Shown here: positions 14,530 to 25,551 of the stretch, one piece after another | Layout of the letters: every line of letters starts with the position of its first letter | Position numbering within the stretch: position 1 is the first letter of the stretch | NCBI RefSeq assembly: GCF_001632365.1 | Contig: NW_024468529.1 | Coordinates: 333,952 to 397,951, forward strand | Source: Laetiporus sulphureus 93-53 | Taxonomy: Eukaryota; Basidiomycota; Agaricomycetes; Polyporales; Laetiporaceae | DNA length: 64,000 nt | Reading direction: 5' to 3' | The notes under the pieces: generated by a model | What the model was told of the DNA's origin: nothing | The model's database searches: none | Seen by the model: the letters and a program-made list of their open reading frames with translations, nothing else | Made by a program: the position numbers and the translations under genes

Positions 14530-15420
14530 CGCAAGACGCACTCGGTGCTGCTGGTGAGACGGTTTGACGATCATACATCTATAGCTATTGCTGCACCTGA
14601 GCATAGACTCGGCACATTCATTCCTTGCATAATATTGACGACACGCTCCTTACATTTATATCACAAGACTCTAAGGATGGTTGCGGGCTGATCTATTAGA
14701 GTAGAGCTTATTTATTACGCACGGGGACTAGTTGACTGCATTGTACATTACGCATCATACGTTTCAGATGTCGAAGTGGATTTGCGCGGTATTGCGCAGT
14801 CTGACGGGCGGCGGCGGCGGAAAGTACGGATGTGGCGTTATATACTCAGTGCGTCTTAGCCTTGGCTACTAGGTGGGTAATTTCGGAGAGATCTGTCAGG
14901 CCAAAGTCCCGCATGTCGCGCGCAGGCGAGATGGGTGGCCACAGCATGTCTGATCTCCGAGACTGTATATGCTCCGTTCCGAGTCTTCCGACGCTCTCAA
15001 GGGATTCTTGCCGGCGAGTTCGCCCCTTCAGTCGAGATGACAGCGTGAGTTTCAGAGCGCATCGAGGCCGCGAATGGCCCCGACTACTAATGCCTACTAA
15101 CGAATATGCGGTTATCTGTTGCTTATGCTGACCATTGCCTGTTCCTCCATGAAGGTCTCGTGAATCAGGGGCGTTGCGTTGGCGAGGATGGCGCCCGGTG
15201 CATCCCACGGCGGCCACATGATGGTCCCTAGCTTGCGTCAATGCGAGGAAGCGGGGGCTGTGAGCACCGTGTCCGTATTCTATATTCATCCTGCCTCGAC
15301 CAGTCATCCGCCCGAGCGCTATCAAGCTTTGGCCCATATATAAGCCCGCATCATTCACTAGGCTCTCTCCCTTATCCTCTTTTCGCGCTGCGCACGTCTT
15401 GCTGAGCACACCATCGAGCG
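14530..15420. other. Intergenic with promoter of the SPFH gene
   Basis: The region holds the 3' flank of the coiled-coil gene and the promoter of the stomatin-like gene. A long antisense frame covers 14846-15640 but runs through the promoter and first exon of the SPFH gene and shows no domain, so I do not call it. Confidence 0.5.
15337..15344 (+). promoter_or_regulatory. TATA box of the stomatin-like gene
   Basis: TATATAAG lies about 77 bases before the ATG at 15421. It is followed by a C/T-rich stretch (CTCTCTCCC, about 15361-15380), the usual fungal core-promoter arrangement. No transcript data are available. Confidence 0.55.
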
Positions 15421-16809
15421 ATGCCCCAGGAACCAGATGCAAAGTACCGCCCCGCATCGCCCAGCGAGGGATCCTCGCGCGGTAACGTCGTAGATCACAA
15501 TGCTCCCCATGGTAAGCCCCTTTGATGCCCGGCTTGGGGCTGACATGCATCGACCCTGTCTGACCGACCGCCATGCCCTCTGCAGTGACAGATGAGGGAC
15601 CTGCGACGGTCAGGAAGCCCGGGGAAGCGCATGTCATCAAGGTGCAGCCGTTGAAGCGGAGTGAGATGCAGGTGAGTGGCTGTAGACCTCCTTTGTCGAG
15701 CGGAGGCTGATGCGTCGAGCTAGCCGTCCTACGCCCAGGACCTCGGATCTTCAGAGGTTAGTTACGCCGCTTGCCGAAGGGAGAGCACGCGGTGACAAGT
15801 CGGTTCTTCTTCAGGTTCCCCATGGTTTCTATGGCAGTATGATGCAGGCATTGGGTGCCTGCGTTGGCTTCTGTGGCGCTATTCCTTGCTGCCCATTGCC
15901 CAACCCCTTCCGCAACATCCCACAAGGCGCGTCTCCTCATCTTCATACTTGTTCAGAATGCTCACATCCAGACAGGCTCCGTTGGCCTCGTCAGTCGGTT
16001 CGGCAAGTTCTACAAGTCGGTCGACCCCGGCTTGGTGCAAGTGAATCCGTGCACGGAGGGCGTCCGCATCGTCGATGTCAAGATCCAGATTCTCCCCATC
16101 GGCAGACAGAAGGTCATCACGCGCGACAATGTCGACGTCGAGATGTACGTTATACGCTTACAACGGTGAACGAGGGATTAACCACACTTTTCGTAGCGAC
16201 TCTGTTATGTACTTCCAGATCACAAACCCATACCGCGCCGCGTTCGGTATCGCCGACCTGCGCCAGGCTCTCGCCGAGCGCGCGCAAACTACCCTCCGGC
16301 ACGTCGTAGGCGCACGAGCGGTACAGAGCGTCGTCACCGAGCGCGAAGCGATCGCGTTCGAGATCGCCGAGATCGTAGGCGACGTCGCGGACAAGTGGGG
16401 CGTCGCGATCGAGGGCATCCTCATCAAGGACATCGTCTTCAGCACCGAAGTCGCAGCCTCGCTCTCGTCCGCCGCGCAGCAGAAGCGGATCGGCGAGTCC
16501 AAGGTCATCGCGGCGCGCGCGGAGGTCGATGCGGCGAGGCTGATGAGGCAGGCGGCGGATATCCTCGCGAGCCCCGCGGCGATGCAGATTAGGCAGCTGG
16601 AGGCGCTGCAGCAGATGGCGAAGACGGCGAATAGTAAGGTGGTTTTCGTGCCGATGCAGCTGCAGAGCGATGTGGTTTCGCAGATGGCGGGGCAGGCGCA
16701 GGCGTCGGGGTCCGGGTCCGGGTCGCGGATGATGCTGGGTGGCGAGCATGGCGAGGGCGTCGGCGCAGCTGGCACGATCGGCCTGCTGAACAGCGTGTCG
16801 CAGGTGTAA
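15421..16809 (+). CDS. Stomatin-like SPFH/band-7 membrane protein
   Basis: The product is a stomatin-family scaffold expected to hairpin into a membrane and oligomerise in sterol-rich domains. The start is MPQEPDAKYRPASPSEG. Short exons follow, then a hydrophobic hairpin rich in Cys/Gly (GACVGFCGAIPCCPLPNP, about 15855-15915), then the SPFH core beginning GSVGLVSRFGKFYKSVDPGL at about 15976. The core continues through DVKIQILPIGRQKVITRDNV, then after an intron at 16146-16197 DSVMYFQITNPYRAAFG, the charged coiled-coil region (EAIAFEIAEIVGDVADKWGV) and KRIGESKVIAARAEVDAARL. The C-terminal tail is Gly/Ser-rich; stop at 16807. Joining PQ-G-SVGLV requires an intron at 15927-15975 with a GC donor (AAG/GCGCGT); no GT donor nearby preserves frame. 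Confidence 0.88.
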
Positions 16810-17153
16810 GAACGATCGTCACGACTCAGATATGACGTGCGTTTTGAGCTTGTTTGATATTCACCCTTTTTATGACCCTTTCACGTGTTGTACGATTTCG
16901 ACGAACTCGGTCTCATTGACACCAGCGGTGCTTTGTTTGTACTGTACGATTACTGTTACATCTACACGTTACGTTGTTACGACCTTTGGATATCCCTTTG
17001 ACTGTGCTAGTACCCTAATTTAATGACGTATACCTTCCGCCCCTGTGGCTGATATCCAAGCTCGCGATTAGGTGTATCCTACTATATGCTACCTGCAAGC
17101 ATAGTCTGTCACGAATGCAACGCAGGGACTGCCAGAATCAAAGCCATGAACGC
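16810..17153. other. Intergenic between convergent genes
   Basis: This T/C-rich spacer separates the convergent SPFH and Rax1-like genes. No open frame is convincing; it should hold both polyadenylation regions. Confidence 0.5.
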
Positions 17154-18914
17154 CTACAAGCCACATACATCAGATCCTGCTCTATCAACGTACCCTAATC
17201 TGTCGATGCTCACCGACGTTGCCCAGAATCCTACATAGAGCAGATCTCGCAAGATCTCCCTATGCACCGCTCGTATGCGCGGGTCGAGCACGACTTTTTC
17301 AGGGCCAAACACGGGTGGCCTGGGGAATGCCTCCTCCGAACCGTCTGGTGTGCTAGGCCGCCGATCGTCATCTACGGTCTGGAAGAGACGCTTTAGGCCC
17401 CGCCAGCGTGTCGACCTCTTAGGCTTCAAACGGGCATCGCGAATCGGAATACTGGCCGATGAGGAAGAGACGCCTTGCACCTCGAACGGCGCGATGGCGT
17501 CCATGTCTTCTTTCGTCCCCCACGCAACATGCTCGGCCATCTCCACGCGCGCTTTATCAGGATCGCCGCCGCCCTTCTTGCGAATGCTGCTCTTGTCCTT
17601 CTTGTCGTCGTCCTCCTCCTCCAGCCGGAGGACGTGCTCGCAGTGCGCAGCGGCCTCTTCGTCCATCTCTTGCATCTCCCAGACGCGCACTTGCGTGTGG
17701 CCACGGCCCCATACCTGGCTGCAGAACCTATCTCGCGAGCAAGACCGCGTCAACGACTTACAACTCAAGACAGGAAGTGCCAAGGCGCACGTACCCCCTA
17801 TAAGCAGAATACACCTGCATCACGCCAAACGCGAAGAACGGCACCGCGAAGAGCCGCCACGCGCGGTTGCCTTTGGGTGGGACGTGCACGACTGTGATGC
17901 ACACGAGTGCGATGATGATCCCGATGAACACGTCCGCGATGCCGATGGCGTACCAGTATAGCTGCTTGGGCGTGTTGATGTTCGTCGCTGCGATCGCGAG
18001 GAAGCGCGGGAGGCTGACCGTCTCCAGCAGCGCGTACATCTCTTCGTAGACGTGGAGGAACTGCCCCAGGAACATACTACTTAGCCATCTCCACTGTGAA
18101 GGTAGTTAGAGGAACACTCACGATGTCAGGATGTGTGTTCCAGGTCAAGTCGCGGACGACAGTGTCTCGCAGTAAATGATCGAGCGGAAGCTCGCTCGCC
18201 GCGCCCGGCCTGAAGAACGTCGCGATGACGCGCCTGCACTCGTCCCTGAACGGCAACTCGCGCGGGGTGCTCCCTATTGACTCCAACTGTTGCAGAAGCG
18301 GAGTCTCTGCGCTCGACCTCGCGTACGGCGAGACCGGCTCAGGCACCTGCGAGTCCGAGCGTACGCTGAACGCACTCGGCAAGCTTGAGGATGGTCCCGC
18401 GCAGATCGAGGTGTCGCCGCTGTAGCGCAGTACCTCGGCCCTGCGCTTGCTGTCTGCGATGCGTTGTGCAGTGCGTGCGGCACTGGGGATGGCGAAGGTG
18501 AAGGAGGTGTATCCGGAAGTGGTGGCCTGGACGTCTCGGGGGAGCGCGAGGAAGCGCTGGCGGTAGTCTTGGAACCATACGACGAAGTGAAGGATCTCGA
18601 TGGTATGTTCCTATGTTCGTGTTTATGATCAGCCTTTGATGGAAATGGCGGATGCACCGTCTTTACTGACTTTGTGGGCGAGGTATGTCTCAAACTCGCG
18701 GAGGCTGCATAATGCAAGGTGTTAGTCGAGTTCGGAATTAGACGATAGTCAAGAATGACGAATGATGAACTGACCTGATGGGCTCGCAAGTGTCGCCAGA
18801 GAGAACATGGGCGAGCGTAATATCCGACAACTGCCGCCGTCCGAAAAGCTTCCTCGTGCAGTCCCAGACGGCCCTCTTGCACTTTGCGAGCACGTTCATC
18901 TGGCTGCGAGCCAT
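17154..18914 (-). CDS. Rax1-like RGS-domain membrane protein
   Basis: Read on the minus strand, ATG at 18914 gives MARSQMNVLAKCKRAVWDCT and leads, after an intron, into SLREFETYLAHKV, then EHTIEILHFVVWFQDYRQRF. Together with FRDECRRVIATFF and DIVSVPL further on, this is the split RGS fold of Rax1-type proteins (known in yeast for bud-site/polarity marking). Downstream are membrane segments: LYWYAIGIADVFIGIIIALV, LFAVPFFAFGVMQVYSAY, and a late hydrophobic stretch near the C-terminus (LLYVGFWATSV). The exon after YSAYRG joins at QVWGRGHTQVRVWEM, using donor GTACGT and acceptor CTGCAG around 17793/17732, and continues into a highly acidic/basic cytosolic loop. G-protein partner and site of action are inferred from the family. 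The exact C-terminal end is less sure. Confidence 0.8.
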
Positions 18915-20044
18915 GCCAGTGCGGCTACGACGCGGTTGGGGAGGATGAGAGGCAAGCCTGCATCCGTGGTAGCTGCATCCGGGCAGCTATACATATGACG
19001 GTGGACCAGGCTGGGAGAACCACCGGAGGTGGGGCAGCGATCGCGTAATGGTCCGCGAATGGCTCGAAGTGGAAGCGGAGCGCGGATGCAGGAGCGAGTC
19101 AAAGGGTGTGGTCAAGCAAGCTCAGTCGTATGATCGCATAGAAGATCCATCTCATGACATGGAGGGGAGACACGCAGTGGAGCGGCTTCGTAAAAGGTGC
19201 GTGCCAGGGCCAGGTATCCGAAAAGTGCGGGTGCGCCTACAGGGCGGTGTGTGCATGCTGGTGGAGCGGTGCGGAGCGGACAGGATCAGCCATCGGCCGC
19301 CCGTGCCTGCTTCCAAGCTGCCAATTAACATTTTCACGAAAACTTCCGGCAGTGTTTGGGCGTTTCGTGGTGGAATGGAAGATGCAGTCGGCGACTTGAG
19401 CATCGATACTACAGTCACGAGTCCAGATTCGGTCATTAGGATTCAGCACGATCACCGATTTGAGAACATTCTTCCGTACTCGGACGTGCCACAACGCCGA
19501 CGGTGCCTTGGTGGAAAGGGTCAGTCAACAAAATAGCGGGCGCTTGACGGAAAACCTCCGTGCTCGCCTTTTGTTTCATCGTCCTGGCCCTTTCGCTTCC
19601 TTATCTAGGAATATAAGCTACTGCTGTAACCACCCTCTATTCGGGCGCAGACTTGGAGACAGGGGGTGATCAGGTAACGATAACTGATCGCCGTACCGTA
19701 TGTGTGCAACGTTACACCCCTTGTAGAAGCGTACAACAAAGTAGCGAGGTTATCCGAGTCTACCGACAAACTTTGAGGTTGCCGATGAAACTTCCACGGA
19801 GGCAATATGCGCTTCATTGAGAGTGACGTACATTCTAAATTTGATCCAAGCCAATTCCTTGGACAGAATCAGTCTAACGCCTTTGGAGATTATCCATGCC
19901 TCTTGCCAGCTACTCGTTCATGCGGGCACCGCTAAGTGGTCCGAGAGCAATTTCGTCATATGCACCGATCGAGGTGCATTTTCAGCTGAAATGACTTGTC
20001 TATTAGCTGACGGTGCCGTTCAATGCATCCACATTGATACTAAC
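18915..20044. other. Intergenic, no supported gene
   Basis: A 162-codon frame at 19048-19536 (+) and shorter ones lack any domain, splice logic or biased codon use. This is the upstream region of the Rax1-like gene and the downstream region of the isochorismatase gene. Confidence 0.45.
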
Positions 20045-20839
20045 TCACGACTGTACGACCCGACCCGAGGACTTTGTCCACCTTTCCACAGCCTCAATGA
20101 CGTCCGCTGTGTCTGCCACCGCTCCAAATATCCCTCCTTCCATCTGCACGCCTTTCACCGTGGCCGAATGCAGCTCGTCCAACCCCGCTCCAGTGGCATC
20201 CGTCACGAGCAGACAATCGTAGCCCCGATCGTTCGCCTCGCGCATCGTCGAGCTCACGCAGACATCCGTCGTGACACCGCACAGCACCAGGTTCTGCACT
20301 CCGCGCACCTTCAGCAGCAGCTCAAAGTCGGTGTACGTGAACGCCGACTTGCCCGGCTTGTCCACGATGGGCTCGCCCGGGCGCGGATAGAGCTCGTCGA
20401 CGATATCGTGCCCGCGCTCACCGCGAATGAGCAGCCGGCCCAGAGGGCCCATGTCGCCGATTCCGAGACCGCTGGGAACGTTGTGCGATCGGAAGCGGTC
20501 GCGTGAGGAGACCGTAGATAGGTCCGGGCGGTGACCTTCGCGCGTGTGGAAGATGGGAAAGCCGTATCTTCGAAAGGCATCCAACAGCTGAGTTATTCGT
20601 GGAATCACTGCCCGGGTATTTGCAACCAAGCACCCTTGAAACGCAAGGTACCCTTCTTCAGAACAGACTGCAGGGATCAATCGCTCGTTCAGTTGGGTTT
20701 TCTCATTGTAAGCAATAGGAATATACTTGCAATCGTTCTGCATGTCTACCACTACCAATGCGGTCGTAGAGGGCGAAAAGCTGCCATCGTGCGGCCACTT
20801 GTAGGGCGAAGCGTCGACCATCGTAGAGTGGCAGCTCAA
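20045..20839 (-). CDS. Isochorismatase-fold cysteine hydrolase (amidohydrolase)
   Basis: The product is a cysteine hydrolase of the isochorismatase superfamily, probably acting on a small amide or ureide; the substrate cannot be read from sequence. The catalytic triad is visible: Asp in ALVVVDMQND near residue 34, Lys in VDKPGKSAFTY, and nucleophile Cys in LCGVTTDVCVSSTMREA. A continuous frame runs from ATG 20839 to 20045 (264 codons), but it contains a 21-codon stretch the family lacks. Removing 20668-20730 as a GC-AG intron (donor GCAAGT, acceptor CTGCAG) restores the family sequence VVDMQNDFCSEEGYLAF and gives about 243 residues, the usual length. A second in-frame ATG (MVDASPYKW, 20821) is an alternative start. 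There is no signal peptide, so a cytosolic enzyme is expected. Confidence 0.88.
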   Translation of the reverse strand: MSCHSTMVDASPYKWPHDGSFSPSTTALVVVDMQNDCKYIPIAYNEKTQLNERLIPAVCSEEGYLAFQGCLVANTRAVIPRITQLLDAFRRYGFPIFHTREGHRPDLSTVSSRDRFRSHNVPSGLGIGDMGPLGRLLIRGERGHDIVDELYPRPGEPIVDKPGKSAFTYTDFELLLKVRGVQNLVLCGVTTDVCVSSTMREANDRGYDCLLVTDATGAGLDELHSATVKGVQMEGGIFGAVADTADVIEAVERWTKSSGRVVQS

Positions 20840-21537
20840 TGGTACGGGCGATAAGCAAGAGAGGGTCCGAGCTCCGACACGGGGCTCTAGTTGCAGAAAC
20901 TCTTGCCTGTCTGGAAGTTACGCATTGCAGTGACAGACTGTGAAAAGACTGCCTCGTTTAGTCCACGAGACAAAAGCCCACAAACGGTCCGTAGTTCATT
21001 TAGCGGCTGAAATCCGGAGATCTTTCTGTTGCAACCAGATGATAACAGCTGCGGCTTCCAAAAATCAGAGTCAACACAATCACAATGAAGAGACGAATAA
21101 CTAACCTCAGTCCTAGGCAGACAGTATGACAGTAAGATAGCATGTGCGATCCGACTATCAGATAGCCTCAAAGCCACCAGAGCATCGGTATTGATTCAGG
21201 AAGGAAGGCATCATCGATAAAATCGAAATTACGACCCGGTTGACAACGAGAGAAGAATGCAGCAGTTCACGCTATAACAGTCGAGTGCCCCCTGCACACT
21301 ACACTGCTTGCAGACACTACGGTATTTAAGACGAGATAGACGGGACAAGCAATCATGCGGGGAAGGAGGGCCACATGCTTAGCGCTATGCTATACCGCAC
21401 GTAGATGCACGTGACCGCGACAGAGAATCAAGATTCAATTCTTCAAGTCTTTGCAGCAACTTGCACTGTCTTCTGCTTGGCCCTCATCGCAAAACCTCGA
21501 AGCTCCTCATTATATCTGCACTTGACACTCTATATAG
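20840..21537. other. Divergent intergenic promoter region
   Basis: The spacer lies between the divergently transcribed isochorismatase and RRP7 genes. No gene is seen in it. A pyrimidine-rich segment sits before the RRP7 start. A 96-codon minus frame at 20887-21177 has no support. Confidence 0.5.
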
Positions 21538-22588
21538 ATGGGTGAAATGGCCGGATTTCCGACCTCTGTATCCGGCTTCACTGTGATCCCCGTCACCTAC
21601 TCGGAATCGTCGACGCACGTACTCTACGCGCGAGCGCACACAGGATCCAAGAAGTCGAAGGCGAAGGAAAAGGCAAAGCAGAATCGTGAATCCTTTCCTG
21701 AGGGGCGCACGCTGTTTCTGGTGAACGTGCCTCCAGACGCAACTGAACGTGAGATCTCCCAATTTTTCAAGGGCAGCGGTACCGTCGAAAGGGTAGTCTT
21801 TGATGGCGATACGGAGGCGCCAGAAGACCAATTAGAACAAGTCAGCGAGAGTGAGGATGAGGAGGGGGTTGATGAGGATAATGCTGGCGAAGATGAGAGT
21901 GAGGAGCGACCTAGGAAGAAGCGGTGGAAATGGAAGGAGGTCGTTCCGCAGGTCACTCCTCTGCCTTCTCGGTCACTGCGAACACTACGGCGGACAGGCC
22001 GAACCGCGCATATCATCTTCCTCGACGAGTCCTCCCTCTCTCGTGCCCTCTCGCCACCACCAAAAGCCAGACTATGGCCCACAGACCCCTCCGCACCCTC
22101 CGGCCTCGCACACTACCAGGCACTGTACGAATCTCTCCGGCCGCCGCTCGACGTCGTACGTGCACATGCGGACACATGGATGGAGCTGTTTGAGTACGAG
22201 CAGGCGAAGAAGCGGCAGAAGAGCAAGTATCTCATGGGCGAGGCAGTCGTGGATAAGGATGGATTCACGCTCGTCACGCGCGGCGGGGCGTATGGAAAGA
22301 CGCTGGGTGGAGGCGTCGGTGTGGCGAATAAGAAGTTCCAAAGGGAACATGGTGATGCGGCGGGGAAGAGAAGCAGGAATAATAAGAAGAAAGAGAAGAA
22401 GGAGGCGTTCTATGCGTTCCAGATACATGAGAAGAAACGGCAGGGTGAGTGTGCACTTCATGACGATGATGCGTATCAATCTGATCGCATCGCATTACAT
22501 AGAGTTGCTCGACCTGAAGCAGAAGTGGGAAGAGGACAAGGCGAAGGTGGAGAAACTGAAGCAGTCCCGGAAATTCAAGCCGTATTAG
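21538..22588 (+). CDS. RRP7: Ribosomal RNA-processing protein 7 (RRP7) homologue
   Basis: Rrp7 proteins act in the nucleolus in 40S ribosomal-subunit assembly and 18S rRNA maturation. ATG at 21538 gives MGEMAGFPTSVSGFTVIPV, then a Lys-rich patch and the RRM-like strand RTLFLVNVPPDATEREISQF. An acidic insert (QVSESEDEEGVDED) follows, then the conserved C-terminal module. One intron at 22445-22502 (donor GTGAGT, acceptor CATAG) joins QIHEKKRQ to ELLDLKQKWEEDKAKVEKL, giving RKFKPY before TAG at 22586. The resulting protein is 330 residues, normal for the family. Reading through the intron yields a longer non-homologous tail, so splicing decides the end. Confidence 0.9.
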
Positions 22589-22812
22589 TGCTAACGCTAG
22601 ACGCATGCTGAGTTTTCATGGCTCAAGACGAGATACTAGGAGCACAATCAGTTGGCCTTGCATGTTCATTGCTGTCTCTCACTGCCGTAAATGGTCCGTG
22701 AGTATTCAACTATATAAGATGATGTTACGGTCATGTGTGGTACAATGGGTGTCATGAGGTATACAATGTCTTCCGCGCAATCGTAACATCTCCTGATCGC
22801 CCGATATCTCAT

Positions 22813-23515
22813 CTAGTCGTCATAACCCGGAGGGGCATCGTCAGGTACTCCCCCGCTATACGAGGGCCCCGCATCTCCAGGTGTATATGTCGCTGTGTGA
22901 ATTGGCTCAGTAGCGACCTTAAGTATTGTAGCGTATGGGACGTACGCAAGCCCTCTTCCTCGTCTGCGGATTGCCGCTTCATGTATACCGCCCGTTCGCG
23001 CGTCTTCTCCAACACGCTCACGAACTCGAATATCCCCTTATCCTTGAAGCGTATCTCTGCCTTCGTGCCTTCCGTCAGCCTGCCTTCAGGTGCAGGTTTG
23101 ATCTCGAGCCCCAGATAATTTGAGCCAAAATACGGCTGCTCGAACTTGGTGGATAGGAGCGTTGTGAGCGGGACTGAGAGCGATTCGAGCGATGTCGATT
23201 TGCTTGATCCATCAGAGACGAAGACTAGCTGTGGGAGGATGAATAGAAGCAAGCAGCAGGAATGACAGCGTTAACGATCCCGAGCGAAGCGAGTGAAGGA
23301 GGCACGCGCACCCGTTGATCTGTGAGCCACAGCCGTCCCACGTCTTTCAGTTTCTTCGCACCTCCCAACCCTCCTGAACTCGACGACCCCGTCGGCGGTC
23401 CGTCAGGGATGAACAGTGCAACCTCGACGCCGCCGTCGACCGTCCTGATTGTCAGCTCGTTGGGCAGCGGGATGGGCGCGCGGGCTGGGCTGAGCATTGC
23501 ACAATTGAGTGCCAT
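22813..23515 (-). CDS. WBP2-like GRAM-domain protein with C-terminal PPxY
   Basis: Three minus-strand exons fit: 23312-23515, 22946-23228 and 22813-22892, with introns of 83 and 53 nt, giving 188 residues. Exon 1 starts MALNCAMLSPARAPIPLPNE and ends LWLTDQR; exon 2 continues LVFVSDGSSKSTSLESLSVP, then FGSNYLGLEIKPAPEG, the GRAM-like core of WW-domain-binding protein 2. Exon 3 ends in GGVPDDAPPGYDD, whose PPGY is a PPxY motif expected to bind WW-domain partners such as a Rsp5/Nedd4-type ubiquitin ligase. Reading through the last intron would hide this tail. It is convergent with RRP7, about 220 bases apart. Cellular role is inferred from the family only. Confidence 0.85.
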
Positions 23516-24359
23516 CGTTGTGCAGGTTGCGCGTGTGGTGGGTTAGTGTCAGTTGTTATCCGGTGCTCGCGCAGCGGTGCAGCAGCAGCAGTAGCAGGAG
23601 TTGTTGGAGTGCCTCGGCAGCGTCCATCAGATCCTTGATCAAGCTTATAGCTCGCTGCCGTGAGAACGTGGCGGTCACCAGCAGTTGCGATCAGCGCCAA
23701 GTCCCGCCCGTTTCGAGTACGTTCTATCACATTAAAGGCCTTGTTTTTTTGTATGAATACAATCATCATCGCGACGGTTCTGTCTTGTGCAGGGAGGAAA
23801 CGGAGCACAACTGCTGCCTGTTACACGCATTTCGTACGTTTCAGGGTACACTACGATATTGATCGTTGATTAACGAAGCTGTGTGCTTACAGTTTATCGA
23901 GAAGGCCACGGGAGGTAGATGAGACAAGCTTTTGTGGATGCGAGAAATCAGCGAGAGGCTAACGGGGAGTGGAGACGCGATAGCCTGTCGGCAGGCTCGT
24001 GTGCGTTGAACCTAGAGATCCGGTCTGTGTCGAAGAGCCCGCCCTCGCGTTACGTGAGCTTAAGATCCCACCGGATAATCAACCTCAACCTGAGCCTCAA
24101 GCGTCACAAAGTTCGCGGCGAAATACTTTCTCGTGACGCCACAAGTGCTCGTGTAAGGTGCGTTTTGAATGGGCGAGTATTTACAGGCTGATACGATAAA
24201 ATGTGCGAAGTCATCGTGCACTCTTCTTATGATATGCCAGTGTGAACACGAGGTGCGTTTTTGACCCTCGTTCCCGTGCATCGGCGCGACTAATGCATCC
24301 GGTCCCATAAGTATAGAATGTAAAAGCATACGCCCTCTCTACACAACGGCACAACAAGA
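23516..24359. other. Intergenic, no gene seen
   Basis: This holds the promoter side of the WBP2-like gene and the 3' flank of the transporter gene. Only short, mutually overlapping frames are present, without domains. Confidence 0.5.
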
Positions 24360-25551
24360 TCACGCGCTCTGTGGGTTAGAATAGGCAAGAACGACGGGCG
24401 GCAGGCGGATCGTCTCGAATGTCGAGTCTCGCGTGTAGAACCCGGAGATTGCACCGTAATATGCGCCACACGTCGCTGCGAGACCGAACGCGCCTCCAGC
24501 CTTGGAGAGGGCGGCATGTGCTGTTCAATGTAGGCTATCAGCGCGGACTGTATGCGATGAAGACACATATACTTACGGTGGAAGCAGTTCGCTGACAGGC
24601 AGCCCAGCGAAATCACGGTCATACCGAGCGTCCAGATGATAGGACCTGTGGTGCGAAGCGCACCAATGCTATGGGATGATGAAATCATCAGGGCAAGTTC
24701 TCCGACATGACTTTGGTCATCTTACCAGAAGACGCCGGTGATCAAGCTGTTCGCACAACGACGACGTCAATATCCAGATCATCCTCGCCAATAATCCAGC
24801 TTACCACCAGATGGCCATGTAGATGCCGATTGCATGGGTGAACTCAGTCGCATCCGGATATGCAGCCCTAAAACGTGTTCAATAGTAATCTCAAGAAATC
24901 AGCGGTGAAGTACTTACGCAATGCCGATCTCGGGGAGGTAAAGAGCGCCGTAGCTGAAATTGAACCCGCCATATGTGCAGAAGACGGTCCTGGCCGAAGA
25001 CGTATCAAATTAAAGAACGATCTTTTCCAAGTCAATCAAGCTCACCCCGCAAAGGTGTGGCTGCAAATTGCTGTCAGTATGCGCGCATTCCATCTACGCA
25101 GCAATGCACTCACCCCAGGTAGAATTCCATGCATCCGACCAATGTTTGTGAGATGCCTCCGTAGCTGTAAGTGTTCATCAATAAATGCTCGTATCCGATT
25201 ACTTATAGTACGTTACTTACAACGTCGCGAACAGCAGAACGAGGTTGGCCGACGTCACACCACCGGCCTCGAGAGTCAACAACGATGAGCATAGGAATAC
25301 GGTGCCGTATGCCAACATTCCCAGTGGGGTCTGAACGAGAATCGAGCCGTCAATTCACGGATGTTGTGCGATGACATTTCTATTCCGTTACTCACAGGGT
25401 TACCGAACTGGAAGGCTAGTGGAGTCGGAGGCGGTGGGGCGGGGGAGTGATACTCGGGAGTCATCGCCTCGGCATAGTAGTTCCCGTTGGCGTGACCCTC
25501 TGACGGGGTGAGCACAGTAACATGGTCCGACTTTCCTGACTTCTCGGACAT
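24360..25551 (-). CDS. ATO/GPR1-FUN34-YaaH family acetate (or ammonium) transporter
   Basis: This is a six-helix plasma-membrane transporter of the acetate uptake family. The first exon, from ATG 25551, encodes a cytosolic leader MSEKSGKSDHVTVL and ends FQFGNP; the next begins TPLGMLAYGTVFLCSSLLTL, so splicing makes the family signature N-P-x-P-L-G. Later exons encode YGGISQTLVGCMEFYLG, HTFAG (a 15-nt exon, 25046-25060), TVFCTYGGFNFSYGALYLPE, and toward the end GPIIWTLGMTVISLGCLSAN. The last exon reads KAGGAFGLAATCGAYYGAIS and ends SNPQSA before TGA at 24360. At least eight exons are needed. Acetate is the usual substrate, but ammonium has been proposed for some members and specificity cannot be told here. 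Confidence 0.87.

Noticed and set aside
14044..14604. 186-codon minus-strand frame, Arg/Pro-rich
   Set aside because: It lies wholly antisense to the last exon of the coiled-coil gene. GC-rich coding sequence with few AT-rich codons opens antisense frames, and the composition is artificial-looking.
14846..15640. 264-codon minus-strand frame
   Set aside because: No domain. It crosses the TATA box and first exons of the stomatin-like gene.
16150..16775. Two long minus-strand frames of about 200 codons
   Set aside because: Both are antisense to the SPFH core exon, which has clear homology on the plus strand.
19048..19536. 162-codon plus-strand frame
   Set aside because: No recognisable motif and no splice partners; overlapping frames on the other strand are equally long.
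22503..22611. C-terminal extension of RRP7 by reading through the last intron
   Set aside because: The spliced form ends in the conserved Lys-rich RRP7 tail; the read-through tail has no resemblance to the family.
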